A DNA stretch of 64,000 bases from Bacteroidales bacterium (GTDB lineage: Bacteria > Bacteroidota > Bacteroidia > Bacteroidales > UBA10428), in NCBI GenBank assembly GCA_035299085.1, contig DATGXG010000024.1, forward strand, positions 1 to 64,000, in the 5' to 3' direction. The position numbers and the translations under genes were made by a program. Of this stretch, positions 16,211-24,729 are shown piece by piece (position 1 is the first letter of the stretch; every line of letters starts with the position of its first letter). Under the pieces are notes generated by a model. That model did not search any database. It was not told the DNA's origin and saw only the letters and a program-made list of their open reading frames with translations.

Positions 16211-17779
16211 TTAGTTTACCGGGAATTCAATTAAGAAAGTAGTACCCTGTCCTACTGCGCTGTTCATTGTAATCCGGCCGCGCAGCATTTTAACACGTTG
16301 CTGAATATTATCAAGCCCCATCCCGCCTTCAGTCTTATCAATCCTTTGCATATCAAAGCCCTTGCCGTTATCGCGGTATGAAAGATTTACAATCCCATTG
16401 TCCTCAGAAAAAGAATAATCAATTGTAACCTCGGAGGCATTGGCATGCTTCATTGTATTGGTGATCATCTCCGTTGTAATCCGGTAAAGGATAATCTCAC
16501 TCAGATTATCGTAACGGGTATTCGAATTGTAATTGAACCGGATGCTCAGCTGTTCAATTTTGTTAATTCCATCTATAAAATCGAGTAATGCACCCACATA
16601 CCCATATTGACTCAGGTTAAAAGGTGAAATACCGTGCGCTATCTCACGCATCGTTCGGATGGCCGCTTTTACATTTTCATTGCTCTTTAGGGCAATAAGT
16701 TTTATCCTTTCCAGATCAGTTGTATAAAACAGGCTTTGAACATACATTTTAACCGTTGACAACAAGGGACCGAGACCGTCGTGCAACTCGCGGGAATAAC
16801 GGTTTCGTTCCTTTTCTTCAATAAATGCCGTATTGATGAGAAGTTTCCGTTCAGCCTCCACAAGATCAAGATTGGCCTGGTTGCGTTCAGCTTTCATTGC
16901 TGTAATCAGCAATGAAATAACTACTATTGAAGCGATATAAAGCTGGAAAAAAGTGAAGTTTGTATGAGCAGAATGCACGAATGCATCGTTATTTACCCTC
17001 AAATTGAACACCATCACGCTTACCAGCATCAATAGCACAAGGGTCACAATTTTCATATCAAAACGCAAAATGGCCCAGATTATAAATGGGAAAGTAAGAT
17101 AGTTGATGAAGAAGGTAAACAACAGGCCGTTCTTGTAATAAGGGTAAGAAAGAATGTTAAGCGTAAAAAGTGTGGCCATGAGGGCGGCAAGTTCAAGGTA
17201 CCTCTTCATTTTCATTTCATTGAAATCACTTTTTGACAGGGTCGACCAGGCTGTCAGAAAAGGTACAATAAGCAAATTTCCCACACCATCAGCCACCCAA
17301 GAATAGAAGAAATTACTCAGGAAACTACTATCCGAAATAGTACTTGTATAGGCTCCCACTATCACTGAAAACACCCCGTTACACAGAACTACCGAAAGCA
17401 GGAGGTATTTGAGCAGCTTGGTACTTTTGTTGAGCCGGAAAGGATTGGAAATGAACCTTAGAAGTATCCAGGAGCTTAATACCGCATCGCCTGTGGACGT
17501 GAAAGCATAAAATATCTTGGAACTGATAGATATGCTGTAATGCATATCGGCGAAAAAATCGGCCATAAACAACAACCCGATAATAAAAGGCCTTTCTTTA
17601 GGTTTGGAAAGCAGAATCGCCGATATGAAAATTCCTACCGGCGGCCAGGCTATAGCAACTCCTTCTTCATTAACAAAGTACGTAAGACTGAAAACATTTA
17701 TAATGTAATAGGCGATTGCCCATGCATTCACCCGTAAAAAACTGCCGAGGGTTTCCTTATTAAACAGGGTTGATCTCAA
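16211..17779 (-). CDS. MASE1-domain sensor histidine kinase (NarL-system type)
   Basis: A 522-residue integral membrane kinase. Residues about 15-300 form eight or so hydrophobic segments with the MASE1 signature (VAIAWPPVGIFISA). A HisKA_3 dimerisation domain follows with phospho-accepting His333 in SRELHDGLGPLLST. The ATPase domain includes EMITNTMKHANA, DNGKGF and GGMGLDNIQQRV. Kinases of this class pair with LuxR-type regulators; the nearest one is at 21185-21826, which also has its own kinase, so cross-talk is possible. The ligand is unknown. It is the last gene of a minus-strand signalling cluster. Confidence 0.9.
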   Translation of the reverse strand: MRSTLFNKETLGSFLRVNAWAIAYYIINVFSLTYFVNEEGVAIAWPPVGIFISAILLSKPKERPFIIGLLFMADFFADMHYSISISSKIFYAFTSTGDAVLSSWILLRFISNPFRLNKSTKLLKYLLLSVVLCNGVFSVIVGAYTSTISDSSFLSNFFYSWVADGVGNLLIVPFLTAWSTLSKSDFNEMKMKRYLELAALMATLFTLNILSYPYYKNGLLFTFFINYLTFPFIIWAILRFDMKIVTLVLLMLVSVMVFNLRVNNDAFVHSAHTNFTFFQLYIASIVVISLLITAMKAERNQANLDLVEAERKLLINTAFIEEKERNRYSRELHDGLGPLLSTVKMYVQSLFYTTDLERIKLIALKSNENVKAAIRTMREIAHGISPFNLSQYGYVGALLDFIDGINKIEQLSIRFNYNSNTRYDNLSEIILYRITTEMITNTMKHANASEVTIDYSFSEDNGIVNLSYRDNGKGFDMQRIDKTEGGMGLDNIQQRVKMLRGRITMNSAVGQGTTFLIEFPVN

Positions 17780-17815
17780 TCAGGTATATTCTATCCACTG
17801 CAAGATAGAAAAATA

Positions 17816-18283
17816 TTACTCAGGTTGAACGCTCAGCATGTCAGAAGAGGAAAACACTTTATCGGAATTAAGGATCATTGAAAATTTGCCGTCGATTTCT
17901 GCATAGCCTTCGAGAAAATCAGGATTATATCCGATCTCCGGTACCGGCTTTATATCCTTCCGGTTTAGTTCAACCACATCATTGACCTGGTTAACCAGGA
18001 GCCCTGTAAGAACATTTTTATTTTCATGATGAAGTTCAATCACAATGACCATCTTTTCCTCTTCACTTTCCTTGTAGTTAAACCTTTTGCTTGTTTTAAA
18101 AACAGGGACGACATTTCCCCTGAAATTAAAAATGCCTGCAATCATCTCCGAAGAATCGGGTACTATGGTAAGCTCTTCCTGAAGCAATATTTCAAGAACA
18201 TTGTCCACTGCAATGGCAAAGTTCTCTTTCCCGGCAGTAAAAGTTACATAGCTTTTATTCTGTGCTTTATCTGGTGCATTCAT
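17816..18283 (-). CDS. CheW-like chemotaxis coupling protein
   Basis: A 155-residue single CheW domain. The ATG at 18283 (MNAPDKAQ) is chosen because the longer reading frame runs back into the chemoreceptor gene. Typical features are the strand YVTFTAGKENFAI, the GIFNFRGNVVPVF loop and VNQVNDVVEL. CheW couples chemoreceptors to CheA. It begins 16 bases after the chemoreceptor stop, so the two are an operon. No CheA is present in this window. Confidence 0.9.
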   Translation of the reverse strand: MNAPDKAQNKSYVTFTAGKENFAIAVDNVLEILLQEELTIVPDSSEMIAGIFNFRGNVVPVFKTSKRFNYKESEEEKMVIVIELHHENKNVLTGLLVNQVNDVVELNRKDIKPVPEIGYNPDFLEGYAEIDGKFSMILNSDKVFSSSDMLSVQPE

Positions 18284-18299
18284 GAGGAATATGATTAAA

Positions 18300-20315
18300 T
18301 TAGAATCGTCCGAAATTCTCTGATAGTTCAGCCGGTTTTTCAACCACCGGTTTCTTATTAACTGATTTCCGGGTAGCTTTTTGACCAGTCTCCGGTATCT
18401 TTTTCGATTCAGAAGTTTTATGTACTTCCGTATCGTTTCTGAAAAATGAAACGACACCCTGCAATTCTTCTGCTTGTGCAGCAAGCTGTTCGGCACTTGA
18501 AGAAATCTGCTCGCTGGCTGAAACATTCTGTTGCGCTACAAGATTTAATTGCTGAACGGCTTCATTTATCTGAACTGAGCCATTCGATTGCTCAGTGCTG
18601 GCAGCTGATATCTCCTGCACCATTCTTGTCGTTTTTTCAAGTTCCGGCATGATCTCAGTCATCCGTTTTCCCGCACCTTCTGCAAGTTCAAGACTTGTGG
18701 ATGAAAGTGTGTTTATTTCATCAGCGGCAATCTTACTTCTTTCAGCCAGTTTGCGTACTTCAGACGCAACTACGGCAAAGCCCCTTCCATGATCACCGGC
18801 TCTTGCTGCTTCCACTGCAGCATTGAGAGCAAGTATATTGGTCTGAAAGGCAATATCATTAATGATTTTTATTTTATTGGCAATGGTGTGTTCCGCATTA
18901 ACTGTTTGATAAGACCTTTCAGCCACATCTTTCATTCCCTGGTAAGCCAGCATGGAAATCTTTTCGGTCTGAATGGCATTATCGCTTGTCTGGCTGATGT
19001 TGGATGTCATTTCTTCAATTGTGGATGAAACTTCCTCAACCGAGGCTGCCTGTTCTCCGGCACCGGTAGACAGTAGCTGGGCAGTACTGCTCAATTGCTG
19101 GCTCGCTGCAGCAATCTGATCGGCTCCTGAAATTACATTGGCTATAATTTCCCGCAGTCTGATTACCATATCCCTGAAAGCGCAACTCAGTAATCCCAAT
19201 TCGTCTTTCCTGGAAGTATCGATATGTACCGAAAGATTTCCTTCTGCAATCTGCCTGGCAATTTCAATGGCATGTTTTACGGGCTTTAAAAAATTACTGC
19301 TCTGGTAAACTACCACTATGAACAATAACAATATTCCGATAATACCAATGCCCAACGCTTTTATGAAAACGCTATTGGCCATAGCAAGGGTTTCTTTCCT
19401 TGGAACAACGGTACACAGGGACCAGGGAGTGGATGAATTTCCAACCGTTACCGGGCTAACCGAAACGATCAGGTTTTCATCCGAATTTCTGGCAATCACA
19501 TTCCGTGAAAGTTGGTTGCCCATTTTTATAGAAGTCAGAATTTCAGCATTTATAAAATCCGCGGCTGATGAGAGCTTTTTACTGATGAGCGATTCATCGG
19601 TATGCGCAGCGATCATTCCGTTGTTTGAAACAAGCATACTGTAACCCGACTGGTAAAGGCGCATATTGCCCAACACTTCGGGAAGTTTCTTCAGGTTCAG
19701 ATCAATCCCGATTACACCCAGCGTTTTGCCATTTTCAATGACAGGCACCGCAATTGTAGTTTCATAAAACATATTGAGCGTGTCGTCCACATAGGAATAG
19801 TAATATGGCTCAAGTATGAGTTCCTTCTGGGTTTTAAAAGGTATCTGGTAATAATCTTCCTTGTACTGGCTGTCATCTACCTGTTCGTTTTTTATTTCAC
19901 CATTTTCTTTATAAAAGGTAACGTTGAAACGTCCGCTTTCACCTTTTCCTGCATAAGCCCTGTCGTTTTTATCAAGAGCATTCTCTTCCCACATAGCCCA
20001 AATGGCAAGGTAGTCCTGGTTCTTTAACAGGGTTTCTTTTAAAAGGCCGGAATAAAACTCCCTGTTTCTGTTGCCTGAATTCCTGAGTGCATTAAAACTG
20101 TTAGCAAGGTCCCTGGCAGACTCCAGTGGCCTGCTTAAGAAAATACGCATCTCTGCTGCTTTTTCGACCGATTTGCTGGCTGTAAGTTCGGAAGCTGAAT
20201 TAACGGCGTTCTTCCGTGCCGAAAGAGTTATTACCATTATGGTCATTGAATATATAACCATCGAAGATCCGAGCACACTCACCAGTAATCTGGTTTTCAA
20301 ACTATTCCATTTCAT
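18300..20315 (-). CDS. Methyl-accepting chemotaxis protein with periplasmic Cache domain
   Basis: A 671-residue chemoreceptor. A first membrane helix (about 12-30) is followed by a periplasmic double-Cache domain (about 35-320; [13 protein letters not shown] and [13 protein letters not shown]), a second helix (about 325-345), a HAMP domain (about 348-400) and a signalling domain to residue 630. The hairpin tip contains [20 protein letters not shown], the universally conserved kinase-contact region. A C-terminal Lys-rich tail follows. It forms an operon with the stand-alone receiver upstream and CheW downstream. Cache domains usually bind small organic molecules; the ligand is unknown. Confidence 0.95.
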   Translation of the reverse strand: MKWNSLKTRLLVSVLGSSMVIYSMTIMVITLSARKNAVNSASELTASKSVEKAAEMRIFLSRPLESARDLANSFNALRNSGNRNREFYSGLLKETLLKNQDYLAIWAMWEENALDKNDRAYAGKGESGRFNVTFYKENGEIKNEQVDDSQYKEDYYQIPFKTQKELILEPYYYSYVDDTLNMFYETTIAVPVIENGKTLGVIGIDLNLKKLPEVLGNMRLYQSGYSMLVSNNGMIAAHTDESLISKKLSSAADFINAEILTSIKMGNQLSRNVIARNSDENLIVSVSPVTVGNSSTPWSLCTVVPRKETLAMANSVFIKALGIGIIGILLLFIVVVYQSSNFLKPVKHAIEIARQIAEGNLSVHIDTSRKDELGLLSCAFRDMVIRLREIIANVISGADQIAAASQQLSSTAQLLSTGAGEQAASVEEVSSTIEEMTSNISQTSDNAIQTEKISMLAYQGMKDVAERSYQTVNAEHTIANKIKIINDIAFQTNILALNAAVEAARAGDHGRGFAVVASEVRKLAERSKIAADEINTLSSTSLELAEGAGKRMTEIMPELEKTTRMVQEISAASTEQSNGSVQINEAVQQLNLVAQQNVSASEQISSSAEQLAAQAEELQGVVSFFRNDTEVHKTSESKKIPETGQKATRKSVNKKPVVEKPAELSENFGRF

Positions 20316-20326
20316 TTTTATTGATA

Positions 20327-20725
20327 TTAATTTCTATTTGAAGGAAAAGCAGGTTGGTTATTTACAACCTTTTCAATAATATTCGCTAAATCATCAAAAA
20401 TCCTGTATTTTAAAACCATCCCCAGGAAGCCCGATTTTTTCAGGGTTTCAATATGTACAGTGTGATCGTACATGGTCATGGCGATTGGCCTGGTATTCGG
20501 GCCGGTTGATTTCAAGCATCCTGCCGTCTGAATGCCATCTAATCCAGGCATTTCTACATCCATCAGAATGATACAATGGGAATCACTGCTTATTCCGGCT
20601 ATAAGTTTTTCACCCGATTCATAAAATGATAACTGATTATATCCGTTCCGTTTCAGGATAGTTAAAATGGCTTCCCGGAATATGGGATTATCATCAACAA
20701 CTACTATTTCAATTGCATCACGCAT
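20327..20725 (-). CDS. Stand-alone response regulator receiver domain
   Basis: A 132-residue single receiver domain with no output domain. The acidic pair is in VVVDDNPIF, phospho-acceptor Asp56 is in [12 protein letters not shown], and the switch Thr lies in AMTMYD. The usual Lys appears as LKYR. The ATG at 20725 is preferred to the TTG at 20743. It ends 11 bases before the chemoreceptor start, so it belongs to the receptor-CheW operon and may be a CheY-like output or phosphate sink. Confidence 0.85.
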   Translation of the reverse strand: MRDAIEIVVVDDNPIFREAILTILKRNGYNQLSFYESGEKLIAGISSDSHCIILMDVEMPGLDGIQTAGCLKSTGPNTRPIAMTMYDHTVHIETLKKSGFLGMVLKYRIFDDLANIIEKVVNNQPAFPSNRN

Positions 20726-20780
20726 GGTGAATTTTACGTGCAACTGAAAATGATGCCATAAGATATAATCTGAAAGAAAG

Positions 20781-20796
20781 TAAGGGTATTCCCTTA
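20781..20796. promoter_or_regulatory. Palindrome TAAGGG-TATT-CCCTTA
   Basis: A perfect 6-bp inverted repeat with a 4-base spacer. It overlaps the stop of the orphan HisKA gene and lies 55 bases before the receiver gene start. The same arms recur at 21169-21184. Confidence 0.5.
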
Positions 20797-21069
20797 TTTA
20801 TAGGCTTCGCATTCTGTTTTTCGGCTGTCTGAAGGCAGGGTCATGACCACTTTCATCATCCGGTCAAAATACTCAAGCAAATACTTTGATTCGTTGAAAA
20901 TAATCTGTGCATATTCCCTTGTCTCAGTATCCGTAACGGGTTGTTCATGGAGAATCTGTGCAAATCCCATAATGGCATTCATCGAATTCCGAACATCATG
21001 ATTCATTGCAGAGCAAAATTCACCATTGCTTAGGGAAGACAAAAAAAGATCTGCCGGGATATTTTTCAT
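20794..21069 (-). CDS. ATPase-less HisKA dimerisation protein
   Basis: A 91-residue protein consisting of little more than a histidine-kinase dimerisation helix pair, with His24 in MNHDVRNSMNAIMGFAQIL. It stops where the ATPase domain would begin; no ATPase remnant lies between its stop and the next gene, so it looks like a deliberate short protein rather than a fresh truncation. I chose the ATG at 21069 because the upstream TTG at 21096 lies inside a good -7 promoter element (21094-21101). It could act as a phosphotransfer protein or inhibit a partner kinase. Confidence 0.65.
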   Translation of the reverse strand: MKNIPADLFLSSLSNGEFCSAMNHDVRNSMNAIMGFAQILHEQPVTDTETREYAQIIFNESKYLLEYFDRMMKVVMTLPSDSRKTECEAYK

Positions 21070-21093
21070 AACTTGTTTTAGTTTAAGGAACGG

Positions 21094-21101
21094 CAAAAGT
21101 A
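21094..21101 (-). promoter_or_regulatory. Bacteroidota -7 element for the HisKA protein
   Basis: The minus strand reads TACTTTTG (TAnnTTTG). The predicted start of transcription is near 21087, 18 bases before the ATG at 21069. Confidence 0.5.
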
Positions 21102-21113
21102 TACAGTTGCATT

Positions 21114-21132
21114 GAACGGGGAATACCCGTTC
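21114..21132. promoter_or_regulatory. Palindrome GAACGGG-N5-CCCGTTC upstream of the HisKA gene
   Basis: A perfect 7-bp inverted repeat with loop GAATA, 12 bases upstream of the -7 element, so it is placed like an operator or activator site. Its GGG-N4/5-CCC core resembles the two TAAGGG palindromes nearby. Confidence 0.5.
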
Positions 21133-21168
21133 TTATCTAAACCGGCTAAAGTAATTTACCAAAATTTC

Positions 21169-21184
21169 TAAGGGAAAACCCTTA
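21169..21184. promoter_or_regulatory. Palindrome TAAGGG-AAAA-CCCTTA
   Basis: Same arms as 20781-20796. It starts directly after the stop codon of the LuxR-type regulator, so it could serve as a binding site or a short 3' hairpin. Confidence 0.5.
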
Positions 21185-21826
21185 TCAGATTTCTATATAC
21201 CCGTTGCGGATAGCATAAATTACCAACTGAGCGGAGTTTTTAACGCCTGTTTTTTTGAAAATATTCGATTTATGCACTTCAACAGTTTTGGGACTGATAA
21301 ACAGCTTATCGCCGATTTCGTTGTTTGACAAACCATTGCATACTTTTACAAGCACTTCAAGTTCGCGTTCTGAAAGGTATTGCTCCTTACCTGCTTTATT
21401 GCGGTTAATACGCATGGCCATTTTTTTCATGATCTCCTGGGAGAAGTAACTACCGCCGTCAAGAACTTCATGAATAGCTTTATCCAACTCATATTTGCCT
21501 GACTTTTTCAGAATAATGCCTTTCACTCCGGACTCGATCATCTGCATGCAGTAATTCTCTTCTCCGAACATGGTAACGGCAATTATTTTAAGGTCAGGAA
21601 ACAGTTCAAGTGCCTGTTTGGTAGTTTCCCTGCCGTTCAGAACCGGCATATTGATATCCATTAGAGTAATATCCGGTATTTGATTCCGGATTTTCGAAAG
21701 ATATTCCTGCCCGTTTGATGCTTCAGAAATAAGTGCATCCGGAAATATCTGGTTCACCACAAGCTTTAGTCCGTCCCTGAAGAGCTCATGATCATCTACA
21801 ATTGAAATATTAAGCGGCATATACAT
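21185..21826 (-). CDS. LuxR/NarL-family response regulator
   Basis: A 213-residue transcription regulator. The receiver domain has the acidic pair in SIVDDHELF, phospho-acceptor Asp57 in LMDINMP, switch Thr in AVTMFG and Lys in GIILKKSG. The C-terminal LuxR helix-turn-helix includes LSERELEVLVKVCNGLSNNEIG and SPKTVEVHKSNIFKKTG. Start alternatives are the ATGs at 21826 and 21820. It begins ten bases after the stop of the PAS kinase at 21837-23936, its obvious partner. The nearby GGG-N4-CCC palindromes are candidate targets. Confidence 0.95.
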   Translation of the reverse strand: MYMPLNISIVDDHELFRDGLKLVVNQIFPDALISEASNGQEYLSKIRNQIPDITLMDINMPVLNGRETTKQALELFPDLKIIAVTMFGEENYCMQMIESGVKGIILKKSGKYELDKAIHEVLDGGSYFSQEIMKKMAMRINRNKAGKEQYLSERELEVLVKVCNGLSNNEIGDKLFISPKTVEVHKSNIFKKTGVKNSAQLVIYAIRNGYIEI

Positions 21827-21836
21827 GGTAAAAATT

Positions 21837-23936
21837 TTACAAAGGAATTTTCAGAACAGCGGTCATACCTTTATCCGGTTCACTTTCGATTTTTACCTGG
21901 CCCCTGAGAGCCTGGATACGTGCGTGAATATTGTGTAATCCTGACCCACCGGGTTTCTTATTTACAATACGATCAGGATCGAAGCCTTTTCCATCATCAA
22001 TATAATGGATGCAAAGCTCCCCTCCATCCCTGCTGATCTTTACTTTAATACTACGGCACGCTGAATGTTTAACCGAATTATTTATTAATTCAGTAATAGC
22101 CCGGTATAACGTTATGCCATGATTTTCTGACAGCGGAAACTCTTCGGGGCAGGTAATTTCGATATTTACAAGTCCTGTTAATGTAATTTGGTGCGTAAAC
22201 TCACGCAGTGCAGCATAGAACCCGTAATTCCGCAATACATGGGGACTTATATTATGCGAAATTTCCGAAATAAGCCGGATGGCCTCTTCAATTGTGTTTT
22301 TCAATTTCTCCATCAGAACGGATCTCTGCACCTCATCAGTAGTGTCGCTGTATACCTGGAAATAGATCTTAATGGTCGAAAGAACCGGACCCAGTCCGTC
22401 ATGCAAATCCTGGGATATCCGGCTTCTTTCAGATTCCTCCGTATGGATCACCGCTTCCATGATTTTTTGTTCAGCCTGTCTCATATCGGTTATATCACGG
22501 AGCAACACGAGGAATGCATCTTCACCATTGTATTCCATTATGCTGGAATTGGTCTCCACAATGCGTAGACTGCCGTCACTGAATTTCACCCTCCATTCGC
22601 CAGGTCCGGTATCTTGTTGAGTGAGAAGAATCCGCAAACGTTTTTCAAGTTCATCATACTGATCAGGAAGAATAATGTCCTTCAGAGACATCGGCTTTTC
22701 AGCGTCATATCCTGAAAGATAAGTATACGCCCGGTTTCCTGTTATAATAGTCCCCTTTAAATCGGCAATAATGATTGGCTGCTTACTTTTGTCAAAAATA
22801 GTCCTGAATTTTTTTTCGCTTTCCATCAGGGCTTGTTCCACTTCTTTTCTTTCTGTAATATCACGTACAATGGCCAGAAGATACTTTCTGCTTTTCAGTT
22901 CGAGGCAGTTCAATGATACATCGGTATCAATCAAAGTGCCGTCTGATCTTTTATGTTTCCATTCAAATCGCAACGATTTACCCTGGCTGACCGTTTTAAT
23001 TTTATCACGTGCCGAATCAAAGGATGACGATCCGTCAGGTTGATATGGTGGTGACAGGGCATATGGAGTTTTCCCTATGATATCGGTTTTATTTAAACCA
23101 AACATTTCAGTTGTTTTATAATTGCAATCCACGATCACCTCATCACGCATGATGAAGATAACGTCATTTGCATTTTCAAACAGGTTCCTGAATTTTGATT
23201 CACTCTCAACAAGTGCCGAAGTTTTGAGTTCCACCATTTGCTCGAGATGGCCCTTATATTTCTCCAGTTCGATGTTGTTTTGCTGCAGGTCTTTGTTTAA
23301 TGCGGCCAGCGTTAACTCATACCTGGTATTCAAATCCTTCAGTGCATAAATGGTAACAATGATGAAAATAAATATTAAGCTTTGCGCCAGTTTATAAAAG
23401 AAATACCTTCCCGAAAGAAAATCGGGTATTTTCCGGCTTTCAGAAAAGAGAGTAAGCAGGTTATCGGAAAAGAAAGCAAGTAACAAACAGAATCCCACCA
23501 GTGCAATCAGGGTTTTCCGTTCCTTATGATCTGGAAATATCAACAGGGTGATTATGCCGAGAGTAAGACTGGCCAGAGGATAATAAAAATAATACTCCGT
23601 TTTTATTTCATGAAATACCGTTGGAAATACAATCAGAGTAATAGCTGGCAAAACTACTGACAGGATTTTTGCCATGTTGAACTTCCGCCTTGAAACGAGG
23701 TAGATACAATAAACATTGGATAGTGAAACCAGGAGTAATCGCCATGCCCCTATTCCCGGTGCGCTGCCATACTTTAACCATAATTCAGTTACAGTGAAAA
23801 GAAAACCGAGAAAGGTCACAGTAAGTCCGAACAGGTTAATCCGGTTGAGTATAATAATAATCCGCTTATCATGATCGGGAAGCCCTTGCGTACCGATGAA
23901 AGAAATCCGGTTCCATATCTGAAGCAGCCGGTTCAT
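21837..23936 (-). CDS. PAS-domain membrane sensor histidine kinase (NarL-system type)
   Basis: A 699-residue kinase. Six or so membrane helices span residues 25-205, followed by a coiled coil, PAS domain 1 (about 245-365, ending in IVRDITERKEVEQ) and PAS domain 2 (about 375-490, ending in LLRDITDMRQAEQ). The HisKA_3 helix carries His512 in SQDLHDGLGPVLST. The ATPase domain has ELINNSVKHSAC, DDGKGF and GGSGLHNIHARI. It lies in an operon with the LuxR-type regulator. Signal unknown. Confidence 0.93.
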   Translation of the reverse strand: MNRLLQIWNRISFIGTQGLPDHDKRIIIILNRINLFGLTVTFLGFLFTVTELWLKYGSAPGIGAWRLLLVSLSNVYCIYLVSRRKFNMAKILSVVLPAITLIVFPTVFHEIKTEYYFYYPLASLTLGIITLLIFPDHKERKTLIALVGFCLLLAFFSDNLLTLFSESRKIPDFLSGRYFFYKLAQSLIFIFIIVTIYALKDLNTRYELTLAALNKDLQQNNIELEKYKGHLEQMVELKTSALVESESKFRNLFENANDVIFIMRDEVIVDCNYKTTEMFGLNKTDIIGKTPYALSPPYQPDGSSSFDSARDKIKTVSQGKSLRFEWKHKRSDGTLIDTDVSLNCLELKSRKYLLAIVRDITERKEVEQALMESEKKFRTIFDKSKQPIIIADLKGTIITGNRAYTYLSGYDAEKPMSLKDIILPDQYDELEKRLRILLTQQDTGPGEWRVKFSDGSLRIVETNSSIMEYNGEDAFLVLLRDITDMRQAEQKIMEAVIHTEESERSRISQDLHDGLGPVLSTIKIYFQVYSDTTDEVQRSVLMEKLKNTIEEAIRLISEISHNISPHVLRNYGFYAALREFTHQITLTGLVNIEITCPEEFPLSENHGITLYRAITELINNSVKHSACRSIKVKISRDGGELCIHYIDDGKGFDPDRIVNKKPGGSGLHNIHARIQALRGQVKIESEPDKGMTAVLKIPL

Positions 23937-24064
23937 GATAATGATAAGATATTTTAATGTAAGTTAATAAGAATAAACTTAAAGCCAAAAAACAGATGAT
24001 ATAATATAGGGAAACAGGGTTCAGGACTGTCTTAAATACGACATCTAAAACCCTGCACATTATT

Positions 24065-24625
24065 ATGAAAAGAAAAGATTTCCTTACAAAAAGCGCCTGT
24101 GCCTGCGTTGGTGCCGGAATGCTTACAACGGCCGCAAAGGCAAATTGCAACCGGGCATTAAGCGAAGGAACACCCTGTGAAGAAAAATACCGCTTTGCGC
24201 AAACTTATGTGAAACGGCTTATGGATATTCTGAACGACAAACTCGACGAAAAATCACGGGTCGAACTGGTTAGAACAATGGGAGAAACATGCGCAAAAGG
24301 AGCATACGGTGACAAAAATTCGGCAACCGATAAGATTCCGGTTGAAGAATTCGCGAATAATCTTAAAGCCCGAATAGAAGGAAACACGATTTACTGGGAA
24401 TACAAAGGAAATCCCGACGGGTTGAAAATAGAGGATGGCTGGTGCCTTTGCCCGCTTGTCGAAAAGGGGCCCGAAGGACTATCCGGTTTATATTGTGAAT
24501 GCTCGGTAGGATATGTCACTTATATGTTTGAAAGATACACCACGGCAAAGGTGAACGTTGAACTTCTCGAATCATTGAAAAGAGGCGGTAAAGCATGCAA
24601 ATTCAAAATCACTGTAATCGATTGA
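24065..24625 (+). CDS. Cys-rich protein resembling V4R/ATC-hydrolase-like small-molecule domains
   Basis: A 186-residue protein that I place only loosely. The N terminus MKRKDFLTKSACACVGAG looks like a short export signal (basic residues, then a small-residue hydrophobic stretch). Ten cysteines occur at 12, 14, 28, 38, 76, 127, 129, 144, 146 and 178. The C-terminal pattern CxC...CECSVGYV..MFE....KVNVELLESLKRGGKACKF resembles the end of V4R-like or L-2-amino-thiazoline-4-carboxylate hydrolase-like domains. The paired CxC motifs could bind a metal. It stands alone between the PAS kinase and ktrB. Confidence 0.6.
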   Translation: MKRKDFLTKSACACVGAGMLTTAAKANCNRALSEGTPCEEKYRFAQTYVKRLMDILNDKLDEKSRVELVRTMGETCAKGAYGDKNSATDKIPVEEFANNLKARIEGNTIYWEYKGNPDGLKIEDGWCLCPLVEKGPEGLSGLYCECSVGYVTYMFERYTTAKVNVELLESLKRGGKACKFKITVID

Positions 24626-24697
24626 ATGACCAGTTTACTTAATTACAGATTGTTATAAATAAAATCGTTGGGCTGTATTTCCGGTTCTATTTCAATG

Positions 24698-24705
24698 TAT
24701 ATTTG
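24698..24705 (+). promoter_or_regulatory. Bacteroidota -7 element for ktrB
   Basis: TATATTTG matches TAnnTTTG exactly, 25 bases upstream of the ATG at 24730. No convincing -33 TTTG is present at 19-21 bases. Confidence 0.55.
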
Positions 24706-24729
24706 CGCGCCATTTTCATATGAATTTGT

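Noticed and set aside
17816..18526. Longer form of the CheW-like protein
   Set aside because: The first 80 or so residues would overlap the chemoreceptor coding sequence and have no CheW similarity; the ATG at 18283 gives a normal-length domain.
20327..20743. TTG at 20743 as start of the stand-alone receiver
   Set aside because: The ATG at 20725 directly precedes the first strand of the receiver fold and gives a normal N terminus.
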